A stretch of 64,000 bases of DNA from Gryllotalpicola protaetiae (GCF_003627055.1 NZ_CP032624.1:2480001-2544000); one strand, 5' to 3'; shown: positions 33,845 to 44,822, counted from the stretch's first letter. The notes: generated by a model not told the origin, from the letters alone. A program made the numbers and translations.

Positions 33845-34771
33845 ATGGCCGCACCGGTGATCGTTGCAACCGACCTCGCGAAGCGCTTCGGCGAGGTCGA
33901 GGCGGTGGGCGGTGTCTCGTTCGAGGTCGCCTCTGGTGAGTCGTTCGGCCTGCTCGGGCCGAACGGGGCCGGGAAGTCGACGACGATGCGCATGGTGGGC
34001 GCGGTGTCGCCGCGTACGGGCGGCGAGCTGTCGATCCTGGGGCTCGACCCCGATCGCAGCGGGCCCGAGATCCGCTCGCAGCTCGGCGTCGTACCGCAGA
34101 CCGACAACCTCGATTTCGAGCTGCCCGTGCTCGACAACGTGATCGTCTACGGCCGCTACTTCGGCTTGCCGCGGAAGCTCGTGAAGCAGCGCGCGGGCGA
34201 GCTGCTGCAGTTCGCGCAGCTCACCGAGAAGGCGAAGACCCGCATCGACGACCTCTCCGGCGGCATGAAGCGGCGACTCACGATCGCGCGGGCGCTCATC
34301 AACGACCCCAAGATCCTGCTGCTCGACGAGCCGACGACGGGGCTCGACCCGCAGGCGCGGCACATCCTGTGGGACCGGCTGTTCCGGCTCAAAGAGCAGG
34401 GCACGACGCTGGTGCTGACGACCCACTACATGGACGAGGCTGAGCAGCTCTGCGACCGCCTGATCGTCGTCGACCACGGGCGCATCATGGCAGAGGGCAC
34501 ACCGTCGTCGCTCATCAGGCACTACTCGAGCCGCGAGGTGCTCGAGCTGCGCTTCGGCTCAGAGCGCAATGCGGCGGCGGCGGCCCAGCTCGAGGGAATC
34601 GGCGACCGGGTCGAGGTGCTGCCCGACCGGGTGCTGATCTACGCCGACGACGGCGAGGCCGCACTCGAGGCGGTCCGCGGCCGCGGGCTCGAGGCGATCA
34701 CGTCGCTCGTGCGGCGCGCATCGCTTGAAGACGTGTTCCTCAGGCTCACCGGGCGGAGCCTGATCGAATGA
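33845..34771 (+). CDS. ABC exporter ATP-binding protein (DrrA/NodI type)
   Basis: A protein of 308 residues. Walker A GPNGAGKST, signature LSGGMKRRL, and Walker B ILLLDEPTTGLDPQARH, a typical DrrA/NodI-like daunorubicin-resistance-type ATPase with a C-terminal domain. ATG 33845 is chosen for its TACCGT box 7 nt upstream; an in-frame ATG at 33815 lies before that box. It overlaps the next gene (ATGA) and forms a three-gene exporter with two permeases. The cargo is unknown (drug, polysaccharide or lipid). Confidence 0.9.
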   Translation: MAAPVIVATDLAKRFGEVEAVGGVSFEVASGESFGLLGPNGAGKSTTMRMVGAVSPRTGGELSILGLDPDRSGPEIRSQLGVVPQTDNLDFELPVLDNVIVYGRYFGLPRKLVKQRAGELLQFAQLTEKAKTRIDDLSGGMKRRLTIARALINDPKILLLDEPTTGLDPQARHILWDRLFRLKEQGTTLVLTTHYMDEAEQLCDRLIVVDHGRIMAEGTPSSLIRHYSSREVLELRFGSERNAAAAAQLEGIGDRVEVLPDRVLIYADDGEAALEAVRGRGLEAITSLVRRASLEDVFLRLTGRSLIE

Positions 34772-35616
34772 CGGCGAACGCGATGACGGCAGATGCTGCA
34801 GCCGCACTCGCCCGCCGGGCAGCCGTGCGCCCGCGGCGCTTCGGGGCGCTCTTCGTGTTCGAGCACCGTCTCACGACGGCGCGCCGCACCTGGACGTCGA
34901 ACGTCGTCCCCGCCCTCGGCCTGCCGGTGCTGTACCTGTTCGCGATGGGCCTCGGGCTCGGCTCGCTCATCGGCGGCGGGGCCGGCGCGGCGGACCTCGG
35001 CGGGGTGTCATACCTCGTGTTCGTGGCGCCGGCGCTGCTCACGGCGGCGGCGTTCCAGACCGCGTCCGAAGAGTTCATCTTCCCGATCAGGCTCGGGTTC
35101 AAGTGGAATCCGACGTTCTTCGGCATGAATGCCGCGCCGCTGTCGCCCGGCCAGATCATCGACGGGAACGTGATCTACACGAGCGTGCGCATCACGGCGA
35201 ACAGCCTCGTCTACTTCCTGATCATGTGGGCGTTCGGTGCGGTGCAGTCGGGGTGGGGCATCCTCTCGGTCCTTGCCGCACTGCTCACCGCACTGTCGTT
35301 CGGCGGCCCGCTGATCGCCTACATCACGTCCCTCGACAAAGACGCGAGCCAAGAGACGCTCGTGCTGCGGTTCATCGTCATGCCGCTCACGCTGTTCTCC
35401 GGCACCTACTTCCCGCTGTCGCTGATGCCGGTCTACCTGCAGTGGATCGGGTGGGTGTCGCCCCTCTGGCACGGCACGCAGCTCGCGCGCGACGCGACGT
35501 ACGGGCTCGGCGAGCCGGCCTGGCTCATCGCCGTGCACCTCGCGTATCTCGTGGCGACCTTCGTCGTCGGGTGGCAGATCGCCCGCCGGCTCGCGCGGAA
35601 GAAGCTGAACAAGTGA
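34768..35616 (+). CDS. ABC-2-type exporter permease 1
   Basis: A protein of 282 residues with about six membrane helices. The N-terminal VFEHRLTTARRTWTSNVVPA and the C-terminal PLSLMPVYLQWIGWVSPLWHG are ABC-2/NodJ-like. It overlaps the ATPase gene by 4 nt at the start and the second permease by 4 nt at the end. Confidence 0.88.
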   Translation: MTANAMTADAAAALARRAAVRPRRFGALFVFEHRLTTARRTWTSNVVPALGLPVLYLFAMGLGLGSLIGGGAGAADLGGVSYLVFVAPALLTAAAFQTASEEFIFPIRLGFKWNPTFFGMNAAPLSPGQIIDGNVIYTSVRITANSLVYFLIMWAFGAVQSGWGILSVLAALLTALSFGGPLIAYITSLDKDASQETLVLRFIVMPLTLFSGTYFPLSLMPVYLQWIGWVSPLWHGTQLARDATYGLGEPAWLIAVHLAYLVATFVVGWQIARRLARKKLNK

Positions 35617-36428
35617 GCGCTCTTGTGACGGGCCGCTCGAGGCCGCGCCTGCTCGGGGCGGTGTTCGCGGGGAATCCGGGCGCCGTGATGGCCCGCAGCT
35701 GGATGGCGACGAGGTCGACGAACTGGCTCGTCGTGGTCTCGGGGTTCCTCGAGCCGGTGCTCTACCTGCTGTCGCTCGGCGTCGGCCTCGGTGCGCTGAT
35801 CGGCACGGTCGACACGGGCGGCCACCACATCAGCTACGCGGCGTTCATCGCGCCGGCGCTGCTCGCGACGTCGGCGATGAACGGCGCCGTGATGGATTCG
35901 ACGTTCAACGTGTTCTTCAAGCTGAACTTCGGGAAGCTCTACGAGGGCATGCTCGCGACGCCGCTCGGGCCGCTCGACGTCGCGCTCGGCGAGATCATGA
36001 TGGCGCTGCTGCGCGGTGCACTCTATGGGTTGGCGTTCCTCGGCGTGATGTGGGCCGTCGGCCTCAACCTGTCGTGGACGGCGCTGCTGGCGTTCCCCGC
36101 GCTGCTGATCATCGCCTTCGGCTTCGCGAGCCTCGGCATGGGCATCGTGAGCTTCATGAAGACGTTCACCCAGCTCGACTGGATCTTCTTCGTCCTGCTG
36201 CCGATGTTCCTGCTGTCGTCGACGTTCTTCCCCATCACCGTCTACCCGCGGCCGGTGCAGATCGTCATCGAATGCCTGCCGCTGTGGCACGGCATCGAGC
36301 TCGTGCGCGGCCTGACCACCGGCGTCATCACGACGGCGCTCGTGTGGCACGTGCTCTACTACGCCGGCATGATCGCGGCCGGCCTGGTGCTCACGACCGC
36401 GCGGCTGCGCGCACTGTTCTTGAAATAG
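35613..36428 (+). CDS. ABC-2-type exporter permease 2
   Basis: A protein of 271 residues, homologous in layout to permease 1 (PITVYPRPVQIVIECLPLWHG near the C-terminus), so the exporter is probably heterodimeric. GTG 35613 overlaps the upstream TGA; a longer upstream frame lies wholly inside permease 1 and is ignored. It ends 68 nt from a convergent ABC gene, with no clear hairpin between them. Confidence 0.87.
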   Translation: MSALVTGRSRPRLLGAVFAGNPGAVMARSWMATRSTNWLVVVSGFLEPVLYLLSLGVGLGALIGTVDTGGHHISYAAFIAPALLATSAMNGAVMDSTFNVFFKLNFGKLYEGMLATPLGPLDVALGEIMMALLRGALYGLAFLGVMWAVGLNLSWTALLAFPALLIIAFGFASLGMGIVSFMKTFTQLDWIFFVLLPMFLLSSTFFPITVYPRPVQIVIECLPLWHGIELVRGLTTGVITTALVWHVLYYAGMIAAGLVLTTARLRALFLK

Positions 36429-36496
36429 CCTGGGGACTCACCTCGGACGAGGCGGTTGCCCCGGCGCTGCCAGCCGCGCCCACCCGTGCGCTGAGC

Positions 36497-38317
36497 TCAA
36501 ACCAGCAATTGGTGCTTCGCGAGCTCGCGATAGAGCGGCACGGATGCCACGAGCTCCGAGTGCGTTCCCACCCCGACCACCTCGCCATGATCGAGCACCA
36601 CGATCTGGTCCGAGTCGACGACGGTCGACAGACGGTGCGCGATGACGATCATCGTGCGGTGCTCGGCGACGGCATCGATCGCCTCGCGCATGAGCTGCTC
36701 GTTGCGGCCGTCGAGCGACGACGTCGACTCGTCGAGCAGCAGGATCGGGGGAGCGGCGAGCAGCGCCCGCGCGATCGCGAGCCGCTGGCGCTCGCCGCCG
36801 GAGAGCATAACGCCCTCCTCGCCGACGGGCGCGTCGAGGCCGAGCGGCGAGCGTGCGAGCACCTCGCCGAGGTTCACCGCCTCGAGGACGTCGCGGCACG
36901 CGTCGTCGGACGCATCGGGCGCGGCGAGGCGAAGGTTGTCGCGCAGCGAGCCGGCGAGTGCAGGGGCATCCTGCTCGACATACCCGAGCTGGGCCCGCAA
37001 CTCGTCGCGCGGCAGGTCGGCGACGTCGACCCCGCCGATGCGGATCGCCCCGGCGGTCGGGTCGTAGAACCGCTCGATGAGCGCGAGCGACGTCGACTTC
37101 CCAGCACCGGAAGGCCCGACGAGCGCGGTGCGCTTGCCGCGCGGCACGTCGAACGAGACCTCGCGCAGCACCGGGGCCGATTCTGCTTCACCCGGAAGGA
37201 CCGGATAGGCGAACGACACCCTGTCGAACGCGATGGCCGGCGCATCCGCCCGCAGCTGAGCAAGTGAGGCGGTCTGCGCATCGCGCGCGTCCTCCCCGGG
37301 CAGCGCGATGATCTCTTCGATGCGGCCGAGTGCGCCCAACGCCGAGTTCACCGAGGTGATCGCGCCGAACGCGTTGCCGAGCGGCATGACGAGCATGAAC
37401 AGGAAGATGATGAAGGTCACGAGGGATGCCACCGAGATGGCCCCGGACGCGACGCGATAGCCGCCGATCCCGAGCACGACCAGGAACGACACCTGCAGGG
37501 CGATGCCGGCGACCGGCACGACCATCGCCGAGATGCGGGCGACCTGGATGCCCATCTGCCAGGCGCCGCGGGAGTCCTCGTCGACGGCGGCGACCTCGCG
37601 TGCCGTGGCGCCGGCCGCGCGAATGGTGCGCACCGAGGTGATCGCGCGTTCGACGGCGGCGGTCAGGTCGCCGACCTTCTTCTGCGCCTGCGCTGACGCG
37701 TTGCGGATTCGGCCGGAGAGCAGCACGACGACGACGACCGAGACCGCGATGACGAGCACGGTGAGGCCGAGCAGCACGGGATCGATGATGAGCATGCCGA
37801 CGAGCGCGCCGACGAAGGTGAGCGCGCCGCCGATCGCATCGATCAGCCCCTGCGTGAGCACGGCGCGCAGGGCGGTGGTGTCGGCGCCGACGCGGCTGAC
37901 CAGGTCGCCAGTGCGGCGCTGGTCGAACTCGGCGATCGGCAGGTTGAGCAGCCGTGCGACGAGGCGCCGGCGCGACGACAGCACGACGCCCTCGCCGGTG
38001 CGCTGCAGCAGGTAGTGCTGGTAGCCGGAGAGCAGCCCGGCCACGACGACGAGGCCGACGAGCGCCCACACGAGCCACCCGAGCGGTGACGCGTGCTGCA
38101 CGCGCGTGATCACCTGGTTCACGAGCAGCGGCTGCGCGAGCGACGCGGCGGCGCCGAGCACCGACAGCACGATCACCCAGACGAGCACGCGGCGGTGCTC
38201 GAGCAGATACGGCAGCAGCTGCCGGAACGATGCGCGCGGCCCTTCGTCGGAAGCTCGGCGGCGGCCGAAGCCGCGGCGAGCGGGGGGTGGGGGAGCAGAG
38301 GCGGTGACATCACTCAT
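36497..38317 (-). CDS. fused ABC exporter (membrane domain + ATPase)
   Basis: A protein of 606 residues. An N-terminal six-helix ABC membrane domain is followed by a nucleotide-binding domain with Walker A GPSGAGKST, signature LSGGERQRL, Walker B ILLLDESTSS and the H-loop AHRLSTV. It is the multidrug/lipid exporter type (MsbA/LmrA-like). It probably works as a homodimer, since no partner half-transporter is adjacent. The cargo is unknown. Confidence 0.9.
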   Translation of the reverse strand: MSDVTASAPPPPARRGFGRRRASDEGPRASFRQLLPYLLEHRRVLVWVIVLSVLGAAASLAQPLLVNQVITRVQHASPLGWLVWALVGLVVVAGLLSGYQHYLLQRTGEGVVLSSRRRLVARLLNLPIAEFDQRRTGDLVSRVGADTTALRAVLTQGLIDAIGGALTFVGALVGMLIIDPVLLGLTVLVIAVSVVVVVLLSGRIRNASAQAQKKVGDLTAAVERAITSVRTIRAAGATAREVAAVDEDSRGAWQMGIQVARISAMVVPVAGIALQVSFLVVLGIGGYRVASGAISVASLVTFIIFLFMLVMPLGNAFGAITSVNSALGALGRIEEIIALPGEDARDAQTASLAQLRADAPAIAFDRVSFAYPVLPGEAESAPVLREVSFDVPRGKRTALVGPSGAGKSTSLALIERFYDPTAGAIRIGGVDVADLPRDELRAQLGYVEQDAPALAGSLRDNLRLAAPDASDDACRDVLEAVNLGEVLARSPLGLDAPVGEEGVMLSGGERQRLAIARALLAAPPILLLDESTSSLDGRNEQLMREAIDAVAEHRTMIVIAHRLSTVVDSDQIVVLDHGEVVGVGTHSELVASVPLYRELAKHQLLV

Positions 38318-38362
38318 GGCGCCCCGATTCTAGGATTCCGGGTTGGGCACGGACTGCGCGCA

Positions 38363-38429
38363 TGCGCGGGTGATGCGAGGTGTACGCGGCAGGAACTTCC
38401 CCCGCGAATCGACGATTTCACCCGCGCAC
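38363..38429. repeat. TGCGCGGGTGA inverted-repeat element
   Basis: TGCGCGGGTGA (38363-38373) pairs with TCACCCGCGCA (38418-38428) in the gap after the MFS gene stop (at 38443). The same motif, with the preceding GATT and following GTCACGCG, recurs at 57647-57718. It is likely a terminator or repeat family. Confidence 0.55.
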
Positions 38430-38442
38430 GCGCACGCGCGCG

Positions 38443-39849
38443 TCACGCGAGCTGGTCGTGGAACTCGACGTCCTTCGTCTCGCGGCCGATGATCAGCGCG
38501 ATCAGGGTGAGCACGCCCATGACGGACAGGTAGACGCCGACGAGCCAGGTGCGGCCGGATGCCGCGCCCCAGAGCGCCACCGCGATGAGCGGTGCGAGCG
38601 CCGCGCCGAGGATCGACGAGATGTTGTAGGCGACGCCCGAGCCCGTGTAGCGCACGTTCGTCGGGAACAGCTCGGGCAGCAGCGCGCCCATCGGGCCGAA
38701 GGTGATGCCCATCAGAGTGAAGCCGATCGTGAGGAACGCCTGCACGAGCGCCCCCTCGAAGGTCGCGTCGCCGCGCGGCGCGAGGAACAGGTCGAAGGTG
38801 AGGCCGAACACGATGATCGCGATCGTCACGCCGATGAGCAGCTTCTTGCGTCCGATGGTGTCGGCGATCGGCCCGGAGATCAGCGTGAAGACGCCGAAGA
38901 AGATCACGCCGAGGATCTGCATGAGCACGAAGTGCGTATAGGGGATGCCGAGGCCGGGCACGTAGCTCGCCGCGTTGAACGGCGTGCCGGCCTTCGCGGC
39001 GGCCGCGGCGGCGGCGTGCGCGGGAAGGCGGGTTCCGTAGCTCAGCGTGAACGTCGTCATGAGGTAGAAGACGACATAGGTCGCGAGCATGTAGAAGGTG
39101 CCGAGCACGACGCCCTTCCAGTTCTTCCGCAGCAGGGAGCCGAGTGGCAGCTTCACGATCGCGTCGGCCTTGACGGCCTTCTGGAACGTCGTCGACTCGA
39201 CGAGCCGCAGTCGCACCCACAGGCCGATGATGACCATGAGCGCCGAGAAGAAGAACGGCACGCGCCAGCCCCAGGCGAGGAACGAGCCGGGCCAGATCGT
39301 GTTGATCACGAGGAAGACGAGGTTCGCGATGATGAACCCGATCGGCGCACCGAGCTGCGGGAACGTGCCCCACCAGCCGCGTCGGCCGGCCGGCGCGTTC
39401 TCGGTCGCGATGAGCGCGGCGCCCGACCACTCGCCGCCGAGGGCGAAGCCCTGTGCGAGGCGCAGGACGATGAGCAGCAGCGTCGCCCACCAGCCGATGG
39501 CGGCGTAGGTCGGCAGGAATCCGATCAGGAACGTCGCGATGCCCATCGTGAGCAGCGACGCGACCAGGGTGCCCTTGCGCCCGATGCGGTCGCCGAAGTG
39601 GCCGAAGAACATCGCTCCGATGGGCCGCGCGACCATGGCGGCGCCGAAGGTCGCGAAGCTGGCGAGCAGCGCGGTGGTCGGGTCGCCGGTGGGGAAGAAC
39701 AGGGTGGGAAAGGCCAGAACGGCGGCGGTCGCGTAGGCGTAGAAGTCGTAGAACTCGACGGACGTGCCGATGAGGCTTGCGAGGACGACGCGCGACCGCG
39801 GATTCGCCGCGGTGGTGTTCGAGGCCTCGAGGGTGGCAGAGACAGACAT
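38443..39849 (-). CDS. MFS transporter, metabolite:H+ symporter (MHS) family
   Basis: A protein of 468 residues with 12 membrane helices. RPIGAMFFGHFGDRIGRK, RLAQGFALGGEWSGAAL and FPTNVRYTGSGVAYNISS are the MHS signatures shared by ProP, shikimate and citrate/alpha-ketoglutarate permeases. The substrate is unknown, probably a carboxylate or compatible solute taken up with protons. No regulator is adjacent. Confidence 0.9.
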   Translation of the reverse strand: MSVSATLEASNTTAANPRSRVVLASLIGTSVEFYDFYAYATAAVLAFPTLFFPTGDPTTALLASFATFGAAMVARPIGAMFFGHFGDRIGRKGTLVASLLTMGIATFLIGFLPTYAAIGWWATLLLIVLRLAQGFALGGEWSGAALIATENAPAGRRGWWGTFPQLGAPIGFIIANLVFLVINTIWPGSFLAWGWRVPFFFSALMVIIGLWVRLRLVESTTFQKAVKADAIVKLPLGSLLRKNWKGVVLGTFYMLATYVVFYLMTTFTLSYGTRLPAHAAAAAAAKAGTPFNAASYVPGLGIPYTHFVLMQILGVIFFGVFTLISGPIADTIGRKKLLIGVTIAIIVFGLTFDLFLAPRGDATFEGALVQAFLTIGFTLMGITFGPMGALLPELFPTNVRYTGSGVAYNISSILGAALAPLIAVALWGAASGRTWLVGVYLSVMGVLTLIALIIGRETKDVEFHDQLA

Positions 39850-40032
39850 GAGGATCCCGTGCGATTCGTGAGATGAGAAAACGGATGCCTGTTCAGCTCG
39901 AGCCGGGCAGGGTACAGCCGGCGGGCCGAGGCATCAGGGTTTCGTCGAGTCGCTTGTGGCGGGTGCGAAAGACAACAGTCTACGCCGTGCAACGTGGTAA
40001 CGCCGGGGCGGGTGCGCCGATCGGCCGATCAC

Positions 40033-40038
40033 TAGGCT
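40033..40038 (+). promoter_or_regulatory. -10 box of leaderless DUF2269-like gene
   Basis: TAGGCT lies 7 nt before the ATG at 40046. Confidence 0.5.
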
Positions 40039-40045
40039 GAGTGGC

Positions 40046-40492
40046 ATGGCCCACGTCTTCATCGCGCTGCACGTCATCCTCGCCGTCTTCATCATCGGCC
40101 CCATGGCGCTGCTGCCTCACACGGGGCTGCGGGCGCTGCGCAACTTCGACGCGAAGCAGGTGCGCGGGCTCGCGCGATCGGTGTCGATCTTCAGCTGGGC
40201 CTCACTCGTCGTGTTCGTGCTGGGCTTCGCGGCGCTCGGCACCGCCGACATCCCGTTCACCCGGCTCTGGGTCTGGCTGTCGGTCGTTCTCTACGCCGGC
40301 GCGTTCGTGCTGAGTGTCTTCGTGATCGTACCGAACCTGCGTCGCGGTGCGGAGGAGATCGAGGGCGCGGCGGCGCCTGCCGAGGGCGAGAAGCTGCGCC
40401 GCCCGGCCGCCTATTCGGCAGTGGCCGCGACGGCAGGTGTGTCGACCATCCTGCTGGTCGTCGTCGTGATCCTCATGGCGTTCCGCCCCTAG
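40046..40492 (+). CDS. DUF2269-like small membrane protein
   Basis: A protein of 148 residues with four membrane helices (first FIALHVILAVFIIGPMALL). This is the layout of the DUF2269 (predicted integral membrane) family, whose function is not known. The last third before the final helix is charged and likely cytoplasmic. Confidence 0.7.
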   Translation: MAHVFIALHVILAVFIIGPMALLPHTGLRALRNFDAKQVRGLARSVSIFSWASLVVFVLGFAALGTADIPFTRLWVWLSVVLYAGAFVLSVFVIVPNLRRGAEEIEGAAAPAEGEKLRRPAAYSAVAATAGVSTILLVVVVILMAFRP

Positions 40493-40540
40493 AGCCTGAA
40501 GCCCGTTGTCGCCCGGCTCGGTCTGTCGCAGACTGGCGGT

Positions 40541-40987
40541 ATGAGCGACAACGATGTCCCTGCGGCCACCGAGCTGGGGGCCGGCCACAGCTGGGAGCTA
40601 CTGGGTTCGGCCGGCTACGGGCGACTCGCCGTCGTGATCGCCGGGGCGCCTGAGATCTTCCCCGTGAACTTCGTCGCGAGGCATCCGACCGTCTACCTGC
40701 GCACCGGCGAGGGAACCAAGCTGTTCGGCGCAACAGTCGGGCACCCGGTCGCCCTCGAGGTCGACCAGGTCGACTCGACGGGGGCCTGGTCGGTCGTCGC
40801 GAAGGGCACGCCGCGCGAGGCCATCGCGCAGGACGAGGTCGACGCCGTCGACCAGCTCGGCCTCGAGCCGTGGGTGCCGACGGTGAAGCGCCATTTGATT
40901 GCGATCGACGTCACGTCGGTCTCGGGTCGGCGCTTCGAGTTCGGCGCGGAGCCAGAGGTCGACCCGGCTGCTGAGCCCACCGACTAG
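40541..40987 (+). CDS. pyridoxamine 5'-phosphate oxidase-fold flavoprotein
   Basis: A protein of 148 residues. The split-barrel fold is suggested by GYGRLAVVIAGAPEIFPVNF and HPVALEVDQVDSTGAWSVV. It is probably a flavin- or F420-binding oxidoreductase of the PPOX family rather than true PdxH, which is longer. CAGACT lies 6 nt before the ATG. It is convergent with ribH across a tandem repeat and hairpin. Confidence 0.75.
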   Translation: MSDNDVPAATELGAGHSWELLGSAGYGRLAVVIAGAPEIFPVNFVARHPTVYLRTGEGTKLFGATVGHPVALEVDQVDSTGAWSVVAKGTPREAIAQDEVDAVDQLGLEPWVPTVKRHLIAIDVTSVSGRRFEFGAEPEVDPAAEPTD

Positions 40988-40995
40988 CGCCGTCG

Positions 40996-41033
40996 CACCG
41001 CCCCGGCGCCCCGGCACCGCCCCGGCGCCCCGG
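40996..41033. repeat. tandem 19-bp repeat, two copies
   Basis: CACCGCCCCGGCGCCCCGG occurs at 40996-41014 and again, identically, at 41015-41033, followed by a partial third unit. It lies between the PPOX gene and the terminator hairpin. Confidence 0.75.
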
Positions 41034-41044
41034 CGCCGTGCCGG

Positions 41045-41098
41045 TCGGGCACAGTTGCGCTGGTCGGGCGCTGCTTTCGACCAGACCGCTGTGCCCGA
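41045..41098. terminator. bidirectional hairpin between PPOX gene and ribH
   Basis: TCGGGCACAG (41045-41054) pairs with CTGTGCCCGA (41089-41098), with an inner stem CTGGTCG (41060-41066)/CGACCAG (41078-41084). It lies downstream of both convergent genes. Confidence 0.7.
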
Positions 41099-41156
41099 TC
41101 GACCCGATTGCGCCCGAGCGGCAACTGCTGCGCGGCAGCCCCGGGCATTCGCCCTC

Positions 41157-41633
41157 TCAGCTGCGCAGCGCGCGCAGCGTGAGCGCCGTGGCCAGCGCGG
41201 CGTGCGCGGCCTCGGCGCCCTTGTCCTCCTGCGAGCCGGGCAGGCCGGCCCGGTCGAGACCCTGCTGCTCGTCGTCGAGCGTGAGCACGCCGAAGCCGAC
41301 CGGCTTGCCCGTGTCGAGCGCCACCCGGGTGAGGCCGTCGGTGGCGGCCGACGAGACGTACTCGAAGTGCGGGGTGCCGCCGCGGATGATCACGCCGAGC
41401 GCCACTACCGCGTCGGCCCCCGCCTCGAGCGCGGCCTTCGCCACGACCGGCAGCTCGAACGATCCGGGAACGCGCACGAGCGAATGACGGGCGCCGGATT
41501 CCTCGAGCACGCGACGGGCGCCGGCGATGAGGCCGTCGGTGATGACGTCGTGCCAGGTGCCCGCGACGACGACGACGCGCAGGCCCGTCGCGTCGATCTT
41601 CTCGAACTCGGTGGGGGCGCCGCTTCCGGCCAT
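41157..41633 (-). CDS. ribH: 6,7-dimethyl-8-ribityllumazine synthase
   Basis: A protein of 158 residues, last enzyme gene of the rib operon. [31 protein letters not shown] and [11 protein letters not shown] are lumazine-synthase motifs. ATG 41633 follows AAAGGA; the longer frame upstream is not used. It lies 22 nt beyond ribBA. Confidence 0.95.
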   Translation of the reverse strand: MAGSGAPTEFEKIDATGLRVVVVAGTWHDVITDGLIAGARRVLEESGARHSLVRVPGSFELPVVAKAALEAGADAVVALGVIIRGGTPHFEYVSSAATDGLTRVALDTGKPVGFGVLTLDDEQQGLDRAGLPGSQEDKGAEAAHAALATALTLRALRS

Positions 41634-41655
41634 GCTGCTGTTCCTTTCGGGGGTT

Positions 41656-42911
<1,256 letters not shown>

Positions 42912-42915
<4 letters not shown>

Positions 42916-43544
42916 GCGTGCACCTCTTCCTGCGAAGGAACGCGGAATTGAAGCATCCGTTCGACCTGCCTCGCCACGATGTCGGTCTCGAGATTCACCA
43001 GGTCGCCCGGCACCCGCTGGCCCAGGGTCGTGGCGGCGAGGGTCTCGGGAATGAGCGACACCTCGAACCAGTACCCGTCGAGCGCGTCGCCACCCACCGC
43101 GCTGACCGTGAGCGAGGTGCCGTCGATCGCGATCGAGCCCTTGCGCGCCACGAGCGGCGCGAGCTCGGGGGTGAGCGAGAGGCGCACGACGCGCCAGGCG
43201 CTGCCGTCGGCCGTCGACAGCACGACGGCCGTGCCGTCGACGTGCCCCTGCACGATGTGCCCGCCGAGCCGGTCGCCGAGCTGCGCGGCGCGCTCGAGGT
43301 TCACGTGGGTGCCGATCGCGGCCTTGTCGAGCGTCGACATCTCGAGCGTCTCGCGCATCACGTCTGCCGTGAACTCGTCGCGCTCGAGACCTACGACGGT
43401 GAGGCACACGCCGCTGACCGAGATCGAGTCGCCGTGTTTGGCCCCGTCGATCGCGAGCGGGCCGCGCACGGTGATGCGCGCCGCGTCGCCGTACTGCTGC
43501 ACGCGGGTGATCTCGCCGATCTCTTCGATGATTCCGGTGAACAT
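42912..43544 (-). CDS. ribE: riboflavin synthase (alpha chain)
   Basis: A protein of 210 residues made of two repeated lumazine-binding barrels. The start MFTGIIEEIGEI and the repeated pattern VCLTV...ADVMRETL versus TSLTVS...IPETLAATTL are typical. It lies between ribD (12 nt upstream) and ribBA (4-nt overlap). Confidence 0.95.
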
Positions 43545-43556
43545 GGGTGTGTCTCC

Positions 43557-44627
43557 TTAGTGCGCGGCGTGACCGCTGATCGGCTCATCGCGGAGCGATG
43601 AATGAAGATCCGCGGCGACGGGCCGGGCGGTGATCAGCACGTCGTCGCCGAGGCGCTCGACGCTGCCGAGTTCGAGGCGGCGCTGCTCCATGATCGAGCG
43701 GACGCCGAGGTCGCCGGTGGCCGTGCGCGGGCCGCCGATGAGAGTGGGGGCGAGATAGATCGCGAATTCGTCGACGAGATCGGCGGCGATGAGCGCGTCG
43801 GCGAGCGTCGGGCCGGCTTCCACATACAGCGAGCGGATGCCGCGCTGCTGCAGCTCGTGCAGCGCGTCCCGCAGCTCGTGTGTCTTGAGGAGGATCGGCG
43901 CCTGAGGGTGGTTCCACAGCGCCGCGTCGTCGGGGATCCCACGAAGCCCGACCACGACCGGCACGGGTTGGTGCTCGCGCAGCGCGCCCGCTGCGTCGCG
44001 CGCGGTGAGGCTCGGGTCGTCGGCGAGCACCGTGCCCGTGCCGACGAGGATCGCGTCGCTCGCGGCGCGCTGCTCGTGCACACGCTCGCGGGCGGCCGGC
44101 CCGGTGATCCAGCGGCTCGTGCCGTCGGCCGCCGCGGTGCGGCCGTCGAGGCTCGACGCCCACTTCAGGGTGGTGAACGGGCGGTCGTGGCGCACAGCGA
44201 AGAGCCAGTCGGCCAGGAATCCCTCGACCTCATCGGCGAGCACGCCGCCGATCACGTCGACACCTGCCTCGCGCAGGCGTGCGGCGCCGCCTCGCGACCG
44301 CGCTCCGGGATCGTCGACCGCGAAAACGACGCGCGCCACGCCGGCTGCGATGAGCGCCTCGCTGCACGGCCCCGTGCGGCCGGTGTGGTTGCAGGGCTCG
44401 AGGGTGACGACGGCGGTCGCTCCTCGCGCCGCGCCGTCGGCGGCCTGGGAGAGGGCGTCGACCTCGGCGTGCGCGGTTCCGGCGCCGCGATGCCAGCCTT
44501 CGGCGACGACCTCGCCCGATGCGGAGAGGATGACGCACCCGACCCGCGGGTTCACGCCCCGCGCGGGGCCGAGGGCGGCAAGCGCGAGCGCTCGGCGCAT
44601 CGGCGCCTCGAACCGCTCCGCGTCCAT
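43557..44627 (-). CDS. ribD: bifunctional diaminohydroxyphosphoribosylaminopyrimidine deaminase/reductase
   Basis: A protein of 356 residues. Zinc deaminase motifs are HAEVDAL and PCNHTGRTGPCSEAL; the reductase domain has KWASSLDGRTA. ATG 44627 follows GGAGGGAACAG, while an in-frame ATG at 44675 lies in the riboswitch leader and lacks such a site. It is the first gene of the FMN-riboswitch operon. Confidence 0.95.
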   Translation of the reverse strand: MDAERFEAPMRRALALAALGPARGVNPRVGCVILSASGEVVAEGWHRGAGTAHAEVDALSQAADGAARGATAVVTLEPCNHTGRTGPCSEALIAAGVARVVFAVDDPGARSRGGAARLREAGVDVIGGVLADEVEGFLADWLFAVRHDRPFTTLKWASSLDGRTAAADGTSRWITGPAARERVHEQRAASDAILVGTGTVLADDPSLTARDAAGALREHQPVPVVVGLRGIPDDAALWNHPQAPILLKTHELRDALHELQQRGIRSLYVEAGPTLADALIAADLVDEFAIYLAPTLIGGPRTATGDLGVRSIMEQRRLELGSVERLGDDVLITARPVAADLHSSLRDEPISGHAAH

Positions 44628-44697
44628 CTGTTCCCTCCGGGCCTTCTCGGCTCCGGGGCGACGCAAAAGCGACAATCACGCACCGTCACCGGCGCGC

Positions 44698-44822
44698 TGT
44701 GCTTCCTCCCATCCGGACTTTAACCGTCGGTGCCGGAATTCCACCGGCTCAACCCCGCCACGTTCGGCAAGGGCTCGCGGACTTTCACCGCCGGTTCGGA
44801 CTCTCACCGACCCCGGAGCACA
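44698..44822 (-). promoter_or_regulatory. FMN riboswitch (RFN element)
   Basis: On the minus strand the conserved blocks appear in order: GAGAGTCCGAACCGGCGGTG, AAAGTCCGCGAGC, CCGGTGGAATTCCGG, CGACGGTTAAAGTCCGGATG and GGGAGGAAGC. Helix P1 closes TGTGCT with AGCACA. It lies 70 nt before ribD. The segment between it and the ribD ribosome-binding site may form the expression platform; no T-tract terminator is evident, so translational control is more likely. Confidence 0.93.
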
